Positions 20,181 through 32,730 of a stretch of 64,000 bases of DNA are shown piece by piece (within the stretch, counting starts at the first letter, position 1; each line of letters begins with the position of its first letter). Origin of the DNA: Osedax fenrisi (Eukaryota; Annelida; Polychaeta; Sabellida; Siboglinidae); contig OZ025241.1 in the NCBI GenBank assembly GCA_964019155.1, forward strand, positions 60,856,698-60,920,697, read 5' to 3'. A model generated the notes under the pieces. The model was not told where the DNA came from. It saw nothing but the letters and a program-made list of their open reading frames with translations, and made no database searches. A program made the translations under genes and the position numbers.

Positions 20181-21332
20181 AATATATATACAGTTAAAAT
20201 ATCCAATTCCTATTTGCGTTTTTATCGTTTACTGAGTGTCTTAATGAGAATCGGTTTTAAATCGATTCAAGTTTATGAATAGTTTTTTTGAAATCGATTC
20301 CTAAACTATTACTATAGGAATCGGTTTAACGTAAGTTGTTGATGTAAGTTGAACGTAAGTTTAGAAGTATAATATAATATTAAAATAAATATTATTATCG
20401 TAGCAAACTCAAATATTATAATATATTATATAATTTTATTTAAATTAAATTTAAAACTTAAATTTAATAATAATAACATTATAATATTGAATACAATATT
20501 TAATCTATATTCAATTGCTATATATTCAATATTGAGCAATTATTTCAATATATTTCCAATTGTAGTATCAATATAATTATGATTAAAATTGTAGTTCAAT
20601 GTGTCACTTGAATGAGATTATGGTAATTTAGAAAAATCTATAGTATTACTTAAATAAATTTAGTTTTTAAAATAATATTTTATTTATTAAATTCAGTATA
20701 ACTTAAATATAAAATTAAAATAATAATTAATAATTAATTTGAATAAATAAAAATTAAATCAATATATTAAAATAATTAAAAGGTATAATATTTTATTCTT
20801 AATATTAAAGAAAGCTTTCTATATTAAAAATATAATATACCTATAACTTAGGTAATACATACATCAATAACTTAAGTTTTTCAAAACCGATCCTCAATAA
20901 TTCATTTAGGAATCGTCTTTAAAAACTGATTAGTAATAATTAGTTTAAGAATCTTTTTAAAAACCGATTCTCAATAATTAGTTTTGGAATCGATAATAAA
21001 GTGATTACTGCATGATAATGGTAGGAATCATTTTATAAACAGTGATATAAACAAATTGTATAGGAATCTGTTTTCCAATTTGAATCCGATTCCCATAGGA
21101 ATTACTATATATAATAAAATCGTCGTAGGAATCAGATTTTTTAAACTATGTAATTCAATAACAAAATTTAATTATAATTTATTATAATACTAATTCAGAT
21201 AATTGTATAGTATTATATTGACACAACACATATTATTGTACCTATAGGTTACCTATATGTTCTTATAACTACTAATAATTATAGAATAAACACTTTTCGA
21301 TAAAAACCTTAGGATGATATATCATATTAGAT

Positions 21333-21380
<48 letters not shown>

Positions 21381-22774
21381 TCCCATACCTCCGACTATAT
21401 ATATAGATTATACATTATACAAATCATTCAATAATTCTATATAATTTAAATAAATGGTTCTAGAAAATGTAATAAATAATATTTAAACTCTCCTGATTTT
21501 AGGTGGTTCGAATATCTTTATGTGTTTTTTAAATGCCTATAAAATTGATTACATAATTTTTATTTTTTATTTATTAATATCATAGTTAATATAATATACA
21601 AGTATACTTTATTTATATAATATAATTATGTAATATTATATTTGTCTATTTTCAATTTTATATTGATGTAAAAGTGATTCTAGAAGTATTTTTTTTTCAA
21701 TAAAATAAAATTCTAGAAATATTTGAGGTCATTGCATAAAAGCTTCCCTTTATTGGATTATTATTTATAAATTTATAATTATTGATAGAGTATAAACAAA
21801 GATTGTGCGAATCAAAGGTGGTTCACTCCTTATCTAATCTATGTAATTATTTTAATATAGTCACGATACCAACCACTAGATGGATACACATTTATTATTA
21901 TAAGTTATATTTACTATTAATATTTGATAAGGTAATTAATCTAATTATCATACTAATATACTTTTGCTTTTATAATAGATATATGAATTATATTAAAAAA
22001 TATATATTTTCAAATTATAACATTTTCACGGTATTGATTAGTTTATATGTAAATAATAATGATTGAATTGATATCATTTTTACATATACAAATTCGGTAA
22101 ATAAATTATGAATTCACTTTTTATATCTCCAAATAATATTTTTGCGGAACACTTACTTTTCGATATATTTGTTATACATATCTTAATTTAAAATTATATT
22201 AGGGCATTTTTTTCAAATTTACATGTATATATATAGATACGAAATCAAAAAATAGATCTTAGTTCTATTACCCGTCGTATTGTAGCTAGTGTCGTTATAA
22301 TTTCAATAATTCGGTCGAGTGAACCATATTTCCTTTGGATAATCTTTGGTATAAATACGATTTTTTTTCGGATGGTTTTGTTTTCCTGGTTTTTTCAAGT
22401 ATCTTCACTCTTCTCTATATATGTACCATATTGGATATATATATTAAGCGTATATATACATATATACACAATTAATATAATGTTAAATATTGAATATATA
22501 TATATATATATATATATGTACCATATTGGATATATATATATATATATATATATATTAAGCGTATATATACATATATACACAATTAATATAATGTTAAATA
22601 TTGAATATATATATATATATATAATTATATAATATTTATATTGGAATTTTCAGAAGACCGAAAGAAGAATCAATTATTACCAATGGGTTCCAGTTCTACT
22701 TCTTTTTCAAGCGACTCTTTTTATTATTCCTTTCTTTATGGTTATCATATATATGTATAACTATATAATACTAA

Positions 22775-22815
<41 letters not shown>

Positions 22816-24101
22816 TGTAACTTGGTATATAATATGTAACTATTGGATACAAATGGACTCATAATTAAGTCTCATAAAATATATAACGTACAATTTACAT
22901 CGTACATGTTATACATGACTAGTGATACAAATGATGCCGAACTTTTTAATGCTGAGCCGAGATGTTGTGCCTAAATCAATGCTTTAGATTTGAGCATCAT
23001 TTACATCACTATACAATAGATAAACTGTGGATAAATTAAACATTTTACGAATTATAGGTTGATATATAACGTATCCGACTCCAGGTAGATGTATCTATTA
23101 TGATTATCATATGTGCATACAACGACAATGTAACATGACTGATAGGGTCGGATAGTAATATAAATAGTAAAAAAAATTGTATTTTATCGCATAAATTGTA
23201 TGGCATACATATAAAATATTTAATTTATCCAAAGTTTATCAATACTTAATCGTATCTATAAATTAATTACATTAATTAATCTTGACTATCTACTATCAAA
23301 TTACTTATATATCTACTCATATATTTATATATAGACTTCCCTATGCTTTAATTATTATTTCAAATTCAATTTATATATTTTTATTTCCTATTTTACATCT
23401 GTCTTAAATTAATATGTCACTCTAAATATACCTCTATTTAAATTCAAATATATGTAAGAAATAATATATACTTATCTCTTTTGATTATCTCTCCTGAATA
23501 TCTCTATATATGCATTATTTATCTGCTTATCCGACATCCATTATATAATAGTTGGGATATACGTTATGTAGTATATATAGACCGTATTATCTGTTTTCTA
23601 CTTTAAAATGTATTATATAGGTACCTATGCCTAGAGATTTATCTATACTTGTTTTTCTCTTTAGTTATATATATATATATATGTATATATATTATACTAC
23701 TGCTACAACTATTACGTAATCATGACGTCAGAGGCGATTGATCACCTCCACATCCGGTATCGACACGAAGTCGCTACTGCTGGACTGCGCGAACGTTCGC
23801 TTGCCATGCGCACTGGATAACTCTGACCGGATGCTAGCCTCAGTGGCCGATAAGCTGTTCTGGTACCTGGTGCCGAGGTCTAATAACGATATCTATAAAC
23901 CGTGGTTAGTGGGTGTACTCTAAGGGTATTTCACATGTCAATGTGTACGACGTACATGTATATGTATGTGTACATGTATATACGTACATTGTACGTATAT
24001 ATATATATACAAAGATTTTTTGAAGAAAATCCTTTTTTATAATGTTTATATTGTTTATATATATAATGTTTATATTGTTTATTTTTGCTTCGCAAAATAT
24101 T

Positions 24102-24152
<51 letters not shown>

Positions 24153-24355
24153 GACTATTATTTCAATGCATGATGTATATTTGATCGTAATAATAATTAA
24201 ACAATATCAATAATAATATCTATTATTATGATAATCAGTTCAACAAGCGATACACTTATAAACTACATTCTGAGAAGGAGGAGCAGGATTAAACTTGTTA
24301 TTTGTTCATTAATAACTAAAGTAGGATATCTTCTCATATCTGTATTCCAGGTTAG

Positions 24356-24429
<74 letters not shown>

Positions 24430-25442
24430 GTAATAATAATAATAATAATAAAACTAATAATATTTTATTTAGTCACTTAAATAATAGTATACAACATTCT
24501 CTAAAGTATATTATGTAATATATATATATATATATATATATATGAATTTTGTAACTAGTAAAATGGCTTAGACATTTGTGGTTTTAATGTGAGCCTATCA
24601 ATTTATATATATAAAAAATTATATCTAGATCATTTCTAAATATTATTTTAAGACCCATCTTATAGGACAAGTATTTAACCTAAATCCAACTATATGCATG
24701 TCTTATAATTACACTTCGTAGCCAATTTCCCAGTTGGCTCATGAGTAAAATAGGGAGTTTAAACACAAACATATAGAATATACTTATACCATAAAATCTA
24801 ATATATTATATATATATATATATATGTATATATTATTTATTAAATCATCTATTAATATACTAATTGGTATACAATAGTATAGGGTATAGGGTATATGGTA
24901 TACCATAAACGGTATATATTATATAACCTTTATATATACATGTATATCGTGTTACAAATATATCTCTAAACATAGATAAAATACTAAATAAACTCTAGAG
25001 AATAACGTGTACATTAGACTACATCGAAATGTTTATAAATGTATTAAAAATTACATGTATAAATAAATGTTACACATTTCACCAACTACCCCAACCGCGG
25101 TTACCCCTTTAATCACCCCCTAGATTTACTTATTGGATACGTGTTTGGATATGAAGTTCCGGTACTTCGGCTTCGAGATATTGCGTAACTTGGTGGAAGG
25201 CAAACAATGGAACAATAAAACTAAATTCCCGAGAATAACTGTGTGTACGTTCGAGGTTATAAGCGTTATCGTTACTGTTGCCTTTAATATATATTATCCA
25301 ATCATAATTAAGTAAATCATTGCGGTTTTATCAAAGTTATTTTTATTATATATAAAAACGTATATATAAAGAAATAATAATTATAGAAAATTATTCTATA
25401 TTAAATCATATATTAAATATATTATACGTAGTATTTAAGTAA

Positions 25443-25474
<32 letters not shown>

Positions 25475-26374
25475 AATATGTATGATTTATAATTAACGTA
25501 TATATATATACATATACGTTAAGTAAACTATGCACATACCTACACTTATAATAATCTACCGACCAGATCCGAGAGCTAAAGAATGTACACAGACATTCGG
25601 TACAGTGCGTACTTCCGTTGAACATGTTTCACGAGGTGATCTTCGTGTTCGTGTGGTTCTGGGTAATGCTGGTGGCCGGGGTCACGTGTTACGGTATCTG
25701 CAGGGCGTTACATAACGTTAGTCTGTTATATAGGTTACGTGCGCGATTACGTAATAGTTATTGTTGTTAGTGTTGTTTTTATTTGGTGGAGTCCTTTCAT
25801 CCCATCCAGGAACTTAGATAAAGTTTTCACTTATAACTATATAAGGCTCTAATTTCCATTAGAAGCCGATGCGTCATCGATTCTATGGTTACGTAAAAGT
25901 ACGTACCCCTTCGTTGATGTATTGCAATATCAGTAGTTATTGTATCCTTATAGCCTTATACTTGTAATGAATGTACATTTCATATCACAATACCGTACAT
26001 CAACATTAATCACGGTTTATATAATATATTTACTACATTTATTTTCTCGATTTAAAATATTTATTAAAAAAATCTATCAAAAATTCTACATTAGTAAATC
26101 TATATATATATATATATGTATACGCATCTATACTATTGTTTCAAATTGTAATACTCTTATATCGATTTTAATCTACGATAATTTACATCTATATCTTTGT
26201 CCTTTTATCAAGTATTTATATAATATTGCAGATGTGTATTAACAAGATAAATATAAATTACCTGAGAAGAAGATATTCAGAGATAGACAAGGTAGACAGA
26301 TTGCTGCTTCATTATTTATTACAGGTAAACTATTATAGTAGGTTATTTATATATTTATAAATAGGTATATAAGT

Positions 26375-26426
<52 letters not shown>

Positions 26427-29400
26427 TAGAAACAATTTAAATTATAATATTATCTATGTCATTATATGACGTAACAATGTAGGTTGTAATTGACATTGCA
26501 TTAATAATAACTCATTATAGTAATTAACTATGAAACGTATGTAACATTAACATTAATATTTATATTTAGATATTTCAACATATTTTTATATTTGTAATCA
26601 ATATTTACAATATATCTCTTTAATATATTAACATACGTATTTAAATGGTATATATCTTTTCTAAATATCTATTATTAAATATATACAAATATATTAACTT
26701 TATATTCATTTTATATTCATTTCACTTTATATTTATATTTAATTTTATTAAAAATAAGCATGGGTGGCATTTTAATTAATATATCAGTATTAAGTTAGTA
26801 CTATAGTACTATTAGCATACAACTGTATACTAACATAATAAGATGTTGACTATAACAGAAGGGTTAAAATAACAAAGGCTAATATAACATACATTTTAAG
26901 ATAACAGAAGGGTTAACATACTTTCAGAGTTAATATAATATTATGGTTAATATAATCCTTGAGTTAAAATAACAATATATTACAATAATCTCAGAAATAA
27001 GTTAACAGAAGAGTTAGTATAATATAAAGGTTAAGATAACATAAAGGTTAAAATAATAAAATGTTTAAGAAAATGGAAGAGTCCAGATTATTGAATGTAT
27101 TGAGATAAAATTATACAATCGTTGAGGTATTTAGCAGAAGATTATTGGAGAGATGCCAGTATTAAAAGAGAGGATATATATGCAATTAGTGGACAAATAT
27201 CTGGACAGGGGTATAGGGAGGAAGGAGTATATATTGATATCGTCAATATTTATTTTATTTTTATTTATTTATTTAAATCAGACATGAAATACAGAGATCT
27301 ATAGTATATAAACGAAAATTATAAAAGAATAAACTAAAAAAAAACAATTAATCTAAGAAACGACATTTAAAATACTATACAAATAATGAGTTATACCACA
27401 TGGTAAACAGTGGCGATGGGAAAACAATATTATATTCATATAATTGAAAAATTAGAGAATTACACGATAATTGTATTTGTTTGTATAGAGAATAATAAGA
27501 TTTACGTAATTTATCTGTTAAATTATTAATATAATCGCGGAGAAAAATTAATGACGCACTATTTCTACGTCTGTAGTTCATAACAATACGATAAGCATTA
27601 TTATACGCTATATTAAGTTTAGCCATACAGTATCTATTTGGTATCCAAATGATACTAAGGAATATATTAGAAACAAATGTTTTAAACAATATAATTTTTG
27701 TATCCTTAGAGCATTGATTAAAGTGATATGATATTGCATAGCTTCGTTTATATAACTGTTTAATATTACTATATTTATCAATATCATCAGATAAGTCCTC
27801 TGAAATCCAATTTCCAAGATATCTATATGATTTGACAACTTTTAGAAGTTTATTATCTATATATTACCTATATAATTTCACAGGATTATGATATGATGTA
27901 TACAAATAAATTGGTAAAATAACCGATTTATCAATATTAAACGTTATGTGGTTATGGTTAGCAAACTCTTCACAACAACTTAACAACAACTGCAAACCCC
28001 CTAGTGATGGTGAAAATAATGCTGTATCATCTGCATAATAGAGATTATTGATGATTTTAATCAATAACCTGAATGTATTTCATTTAGTTTCTTAATCATA
28101 GGATTAGTATATAAATTAAATAACAATGGTGAGAGAATGCCACCTTGAAGAACACCCCTTGAAACAGGAAAGCTATCTGATGAATTATTACACCATTTAA
28201 TATATATCCGTTGGTTTCTATACCAGTAATTTAAAAAATTAATTATTTATAAAGGAATATTATTATCTTTTAATCTTTGAAATAAAATGTTATGATTAAT
28301 TTTATCAAAAGCTTTGGAAGCATCTATAAATGCTACGAACATATTAGTGTTATTATTATTATAATCTGTTAAATATTAAGGGTAAACACACACATTTCAG
28401 TACCAAGATTTTTTTAAAGCCAAATTGATTATACATAGTAATTAATAATGAAGATATTCTATTATGTATCACCTTTTCAATTATCTTACAGATAACATTA
28501 GATATACATATAGGCCGATAATTATCGATATAATTATAATTAGTGGAATCATTCGACCTTTTATTTTTATTTTTAACTATAGGTAAAATATACGATACAA
28601 TTAGCTTCTTTGGGAAATACCAATGCCGCAACATATTATTAATTAGTATTATTATTAATTCAATTACAAAACTATTCGCATGAGAAATGTGTTCTATAGA
28701 TATTCCATCAGGTCATATTGCTTTACCCCCTTTAATTTATTTAATTATAGATCTATATATATGATCATAAACACCAGAACTCTTGGATATATTAGACCCT
28801 ATAGTTATTATATATATACGTGGAGAATATACTTGAACCGCAGAATACTGACATCGGCCCCCGATAAGTCATGTGTCAAATCTAGAGTTCCGTTAATTTC
28901 GCGGCTGGCGTTTAATTTCTTAGTAAATTATTCACCTAGTAGTAAAGTCGTGTTTTATATAAGCATACATATCATAATACCGTATGTTTATATGTTGATG
29001 TACTTTTCAATAAGCCCTACACGCATTGTTTACTTGAACTCTAGGTTAGTTACGTGACATGTTGGGGCCGATGTCAGTCTAATTCAGTTAACCCATTATG
29101 AAATATTATGAGATACTATATATAGTATATATAGTAGCAGGCGGATACGATGTTAAATCATATAGATTAAAAGGAGGATGTATCAATTAACAAATCTTAG
29201 GGCAATATCATTAATACGATATATGTATATATATATATATATAAAGAAGTTTTAATATATCAATAAATTATAAACATCATTTTATTTGTAACAATATATT
29301 ATGTAAATATATGACAATATTCGTATTAGATTAATTATAGTAATATATCAACCTGTTCAAACATGGACAGGACATATAATATATGCTGTAAAACGTATTT

Positions 29401-29486
29401 AATGTATCTCAATTTTCATTATACTTTAAAAATAATACATATATGTATTTTAGAAGTTACACCAACACATTTTTGTAGCATACATA

Positions 29487-29568
<82 letters not shown>

Positions 29569-30277
29569 AATAATATACATTTAATATATAAATAACTTTT
29601 ATACATCAAATAATTATTATCAATGATTTTATAAATATTTTTAATTTTATAAATTATATTTTATAATTATATAATTTGTATTTCTTTATAAATTAATATA
29701 TATATATATATATATCATTTTTACAATTTAAATTATAATTGTAATACTAATATAATATAATTTCAATTAAATGATTTCTAATATATTTAATTATACTTAT
29801 ATATAATAAAGATTATTTTAAATTAATTTAATTTAAAATTATAAATTTTAACTTACTAGCGACAAATATTAATATATTTGAATGTATACATGTACATGTA
29901 TACATTGTATAAATGTACAAATAATCGCTATGCATTATAGATTAATGTTTTATATTTATAATCAATAATCTATATGATTATAAATATAAATTAATTAGGT
30001 ATAATATATATAAATAGTATAAATTGGTATATGATATATATATACATATTAAATAAACTCTTAATTACCCTATTAAATAACTATGTTATGTATCTCCCTT
30101 ATATATATATATTCGTGGACTTACACGCGCAAGGATGGTGTGTTCATACTAAAGCTGATAGAGAACAACTACGGCCAGAAGATGGTAGCGGACATCCTGA
30201 CCAATGTGACCTCACTCTACAAGCAGCAAACCACTCAGATCTCGTCCACTCTGGAACACGTTTACTGGAATAGTTAA
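16361..30277 (+). CDS. inx: Innexin, nine exons, 387 residues
   Basis: Innexins form gap-junction channels and hemichannels in invertebrate plasma membranes. Exons: 16361-16490, 17533-17675, 22654-22740, 23732-23904, 24239-24350, 25124-25255, 25567-25716, 26232-26324 and 30134-30277. All are GT..AG with consistent phases and a total of 388 codons, normal for the family. The N-terminus MDRVVSAFSSVLEL leads into the first membrane helix (about 30-48). GTRQLVGTQIACW and ADVVCW give first-loop cysteines C55 and C73. INYYQWVP (97-104) is the innexin signature at helix 2. SGIDTKSLL starts the cytoplasmic loop. FPRITVC and VQCVLPLNMF give second-loop cysteines C256 and C273, followed by helix 4 (VIFVFVWFWVMLVAGV). 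The C-terminus has YLLQ joined to DGVFILKLIENN. The exon 4/5 junction is the least certain. Introns 2 and 8 are about 5.0 and 3.8 kb and hold transposons. Confidence 0.94.
17343..17418 (-). mobile_element. tRNA-derived SINE head fragment
   Basis: On the minus strand the sequence contains TAGTTCGCGAGGTGCCCGGG followed by TTCTATTCCCGTATGAGG, which resembles a pol III B box (GGTTCTATTCC) and its flanks. It is a GC-rich patch in innexin intron 1 without coding signal. The A box is not clear, so the assignment is tentative. Confidence 0.45.
17667..17755 (+). repeat. Tandem repeat duplicating the innexin exon 2 splice donor
   Basis: Three to four units of about 22-25 bp, each with AGTGCAGTGGTCAGT or a close variant, start at about 17667, 17691, 17713 and 17738. 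The first unit contains the donor used in my model (GTG|GTCAGT at 17675/17676). Later units repeat the donor-like GTGGTCAGT. Confidence 0.75.
18280..20106. mobile_element. pogo/Tigger-like DNA transposon, copy 2
   Basis: Ends are CAGTGAAAGCCGCTTAC (left) and GTAAGCGGCTTTCACTG (right), flanked by TA at 18278-18279 and 20107-20108. The first ~380 bp match the right part of copy 1 (inverted), and the last ~200 bp match its left part. The middle 1.2 kb differs from copy 1, lacks the transposase fragment, and contains a hAT-like end. It lies in innexin intron 2. A (TA)n array of about 60 bp abuts the right end. Confidence 0.85.
19617..19690 (-). mobile_element. hAT-like transposon end
   Basis: On the minus strand the segment starts TTAGTGATGGGCAGGATCGC and contains interlocking GATCGGCGATCC words. 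YAGNG-type ends followed by TGGGCA and GATC-rich subterminal words are typical of hAT MITEs. The opposite end was not located, so the boundaries are uncertain. Confidence 0.45.
20190..21150. mobile_element. Possible non-autonomous element with GGAATCGGTTT words
   Basis: Words of the type GGAATCGGTTT and AAACCGATTC occur many times at 20240-20330 and again at 20885-21120, flanking an AT-rich core. Spaced CAATAATTAGTTT accompanies them on the right. This two-flank distribution resembles subterminal transposase-binding repeats. Clear terminal repeats and a target duplication were not found. Confidence 0.45.
22421..22610 (+). repeat. 95-bp tandem duplication with (TA)n
   Basis: A unit starting ATGTACCATATTGGATATAT occurs at 22421 and again at 22516, and both copies end in TTAAATATTGAATATATA. 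It lies just before innexin exon 3, whose acceptor is at 22652-22653. Confidence 0.85.
22846..22884 (-). mobile_element. Short SINE tail fragment, GGATACAAATGG family
   Basis: The block TTGGATACAAATGGACTCAT followed by AAGTCTCATA is shared with 63357-63393. It is also shared, inverted, with the end of the SINE-like element at 58770-59000. Only the tail is present. Confidence 0.5.
24359..24426. repeat. Long (TA)n microsatellite
   Basis: An uninterrupted TA array of more than 60 bp starts a few bases after the innexin exon 5 donor (24351). Slippage here could reach the splice site. Confidence 0.95.
24584..24672 (-). mobile_element. SINE middle-region fragment
   Basis: On the minus strand the blocks ATGGGTCTTAAAATA.TATTT, AGAA.TGATCT and GGCTC.C.T..TTAAAA.CA match the middle of the SINE at 57177-57476. 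It lies in innexin intron 5. Confidence 0.6.
25779..25868 (-). mobile_element. SINE 3' tail fragment
   Basis: It matches the tail of the SINE at 57177-57476 and the fragment at 2592-2680. The copies share TATTTGGTGGAGTCCTTTCA and the complement of TTCCTGGATGGGATG. It lies in innexin intron 7, about 60 bp after exon 7. Confidence 0.75.
26855..27062. repeat. Degenerate GGTTAA-ATAACA repeat
   Basis: Irregular units of roughly 12-22 bp built on GGTTAAAATAACA and AACAGAAGGGTTAA recur through the segment. It lies in innexin intron 8. Confidence 0.65.
27375..28660 (-). pseudogene. LINE reverse transcriptase, broken, in innexin intron 8
   Basis: Reading leftward: LPIVKNKNKRSNDSTNY and YRPICISNVICKIIEKVIHN (28634-28460), NQFGFKK, then FPVSRGVLQGGIL (motif B, about 28165-28130). 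NNLYYADDTALFSPSLGG (motif C, YADD at about 28030) follows, then an NGITFNIDKS-like palm end. The C-terminal domain (27689-27375) keeps RIVMNYRRRNSASLIFL. Frameshifts separate the parts, but the catalytic motifs are intact. No endonuclease is visible, so it is 5'-truncated. It lies antisense to the innexin. Confidence 0.88.
28848..29077. mobile_element. 230-bp foldback MITE
   Basis: Imperfect inverted repeats of about 45-50 bp start CTGACATCGGCCCC at both ends and finish at CTAGAGTTC. The interior has no coding signal. No clear target duplication was found. It lies in innexin intron 8. Confidence 0.7.
29489..29566. repeat. Long (TA)n microsatellite
   Basis: More than 60 bp of uninterrupted TA in innexin intron 8. 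Confidence 0.95.
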
Positions 30278-30330
30278 TGTTAGCTTACTAGCCATACATC
30301 GGTGTGGTTATCGTAGATTGGAAAGTAGGT

Positions 30331-30396
30331 GGTCAGGTGGTCATGTGGTCATGTGGTCATATGGCCATGTGGTCAGGTGGACAGATGGACAGGATA
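30331..30396 (+). repeat. ~10-bp minisatellite (GTGGTCATGT)
   Basis: Six to seven units of GTGGTCATGT, GTGGTCAGGT or GTGGACAGAT lie about 55 bp after the innexin stop codon, probably in its 3' UTR. Confidence 0.75.
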
Positions 30397-30869
30397 TAGT
30401 TGTATCAACGCTGTATATCTACTGACAGACCATGTGTCCATCTGATCAACTTTCTATTATTGTATTCAATGACACGACCTAATATAAGAATATCTGAAGG
30501 TGTTTTAAATTATATACTTTTAATGTAATCGTAAGTACCATGTTAATCATATGCTATACATATGTATATACGTATATACATAAATATATATATTTACACA
30601 TATATATATAATTATTTTGTTAGTTAGTCATGTTCTATAATAAATAATTGTGTCATTAAGTGTGTATATATATAGTACTATAGTACGATAGTACATGTAT
30701 TATTAATAAATATGTTATTACCTATAAATAAATGTTCACTATATATAGTATACTAAATATAATATAAATATGCAATTTTGCAAATATTTGACATTATATA
30801 TTTATAAATAATATTGTTTTAAAATATGATATATATATATATCATATTATATATATATGATGAGGATTA
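30397..30869. other. Probable innexin 3' UTR and spacer
   Basis: AT-rich without coding signal. An AATAAATAATT near 30640 is a possible polyadenylation signal, but the hexamer is common here. Confidence 0.35.
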
Positions 30870-31314
30870 TTAAATTAGGCTTATTTCACTAAAGTAATGA
30901 TATTTAGGCCCTTTCGGTAAAGGGGACTTCGCTCGTGATGAGAAAAATAAATATAATAAAAGAAAAATGTATTTACGCAACAACATTTTCCGATAAACAT
31001 CCGATAATAGCAATATCGAGGATATATACGAATATGGAAATAAGAAGTTTGATAGTTTATATATTAATATAGATGTACTATGTAGAGGTACTCTAATTAG
31101 AGTAAAGAAAAATGAATAATTCATATTTATGAATCGTACTAGGGATAGCAGAAGGGTGGGAATTCCATATATTGGGACCGGAATTTCCAAAATCTCTAGA
31201 ATGTAGGAAAGTATTATTAGAGTTCTTAGATATAAGGATAGGAGTATTTTAATAACGAAGAGAATTTAATATACATTTTGGAAGTATATTAGGAATATGG
31301 TTATGATTGAAATA

Positions 31315-31356
<42 letters not shown>

Positions 31357-31880
31357 ATTATAGAGATACCATGTAGTTTACATCTTGAGGTTATCAATAT
31401 ATGATATGATTGATGAGCTGTTGTACTATAGTGTAATGCATATATAGAGTTTTATAAGCGTTATATACGATATATATACCTTGGTATACGTTGTGTACTA
31501 TAGTATATAACGTATAATTACACGCATAGAATAACCGGATACACGATTTAGTGGAACACTAGATTTAACTGGAAGTATATTCATTAGGGAAATCATGAGT
31601 CAACTCGTGATTATTGATGATATTATTGATAAGTGTGTCTTCATGAGGTTTCTAAGGTCTTCGTGAGGTAAAGTGACTTCTGTATTTGTAATTCTGAATA
31701 GTTGAAAGTTTGAGGATTTTTTATGGATAATATATATGACTTTTAAAGTATACATTTTTATCAACGACAAATACTAGGTTTATGGAAGAATCGTAGGGAG
31801 ATATAATCATGTTGGTTATAGTACAATTTAGAAAATAAGTATCATGATTAGATATGTTAATTAAAGTTGTGTTTAATCAT
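30870..31880 (-). pseudogene. Decayed LINE C-terminus
   Basis: On the minus strand, FGNSGPNIWNSHPSAI (about 31200-31140) resembles the FSYIVPSIWNALPSSI-type C-terminal signature of CR1/jockey LINEs. Further upstream, INLVFVVDKNVYFKSHI resembles the post-palm LGVIFDxxLxFxSHI motif. Frames are broken throughout, so this is a weak remnant. Confidence 0.5.
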
Positions 31881-32730
31881 TACTTATCAGCGAATCTATA
31901 ATCATATTCAGTTTGTAAAATAGTTTAATCAGAGTTAATGGTATTATGGGAATTAAGAGGATAAGACAAAACGTTGAATATCATCTGTAAAAGTACGGTA
32001 GTGTATAATCGGATTAATTTGTAATTAGGTTCATTACGATTAGATTCAATGTTAGTTCAGGCACATTTACAATAATTCTATATTATCTAAATTAGTTTAT
32101 ACATTCAGTATTTATTATATAGATGGTAGGTCTATTATAATATTAGTATATCATTATACTAATGTCGACATATGCACTATACATATGGGTACTGTCACAG
32201 TAGATATACCGTGTCCTCACTCAGTCAACTGTTATCGCTTCATCTCTTTCACACGCCTCTCACTTCTATATTGACAAATATAGGTTTATATCGGTTATAT
32301 AATATAACTATATATAACTATATAACTAATATAACTATATAGTTTATTTTATGATATACGATATACCATATAACACATTAGGTACCATATTTAATATACC
32401 TATAGGCATACATAATTACATTTACAAATCTTTTTGTTTACAAAATAATAACTTTATTTTATTTAAATCTTATTATATATTATCCATTTGTTTTTTTTTA
32501 AATAGTTATAATTTCGCATATTTAATAGAAATTAAGTTAAATATATATATATCTTAAATGTTTTAAATGTGTTAAATGGGTGAAGGACTTGACAAACTAT
32601 ACTTTTTATTCATCCAAACTTTTGCCAAATCTGATATAATAATAATTAGTATTATTAGTATTATATAAATGTATAAATGCTTAATTATTCTAATAAATGG
32701 CTATCTATATCTATAGATATTATTATATAA

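Noticed and set aside
22372..22632. Tyr/Ile-rich ORFs on both strands
   Set aside because: Translations of (TA)n and its duplicated flank.
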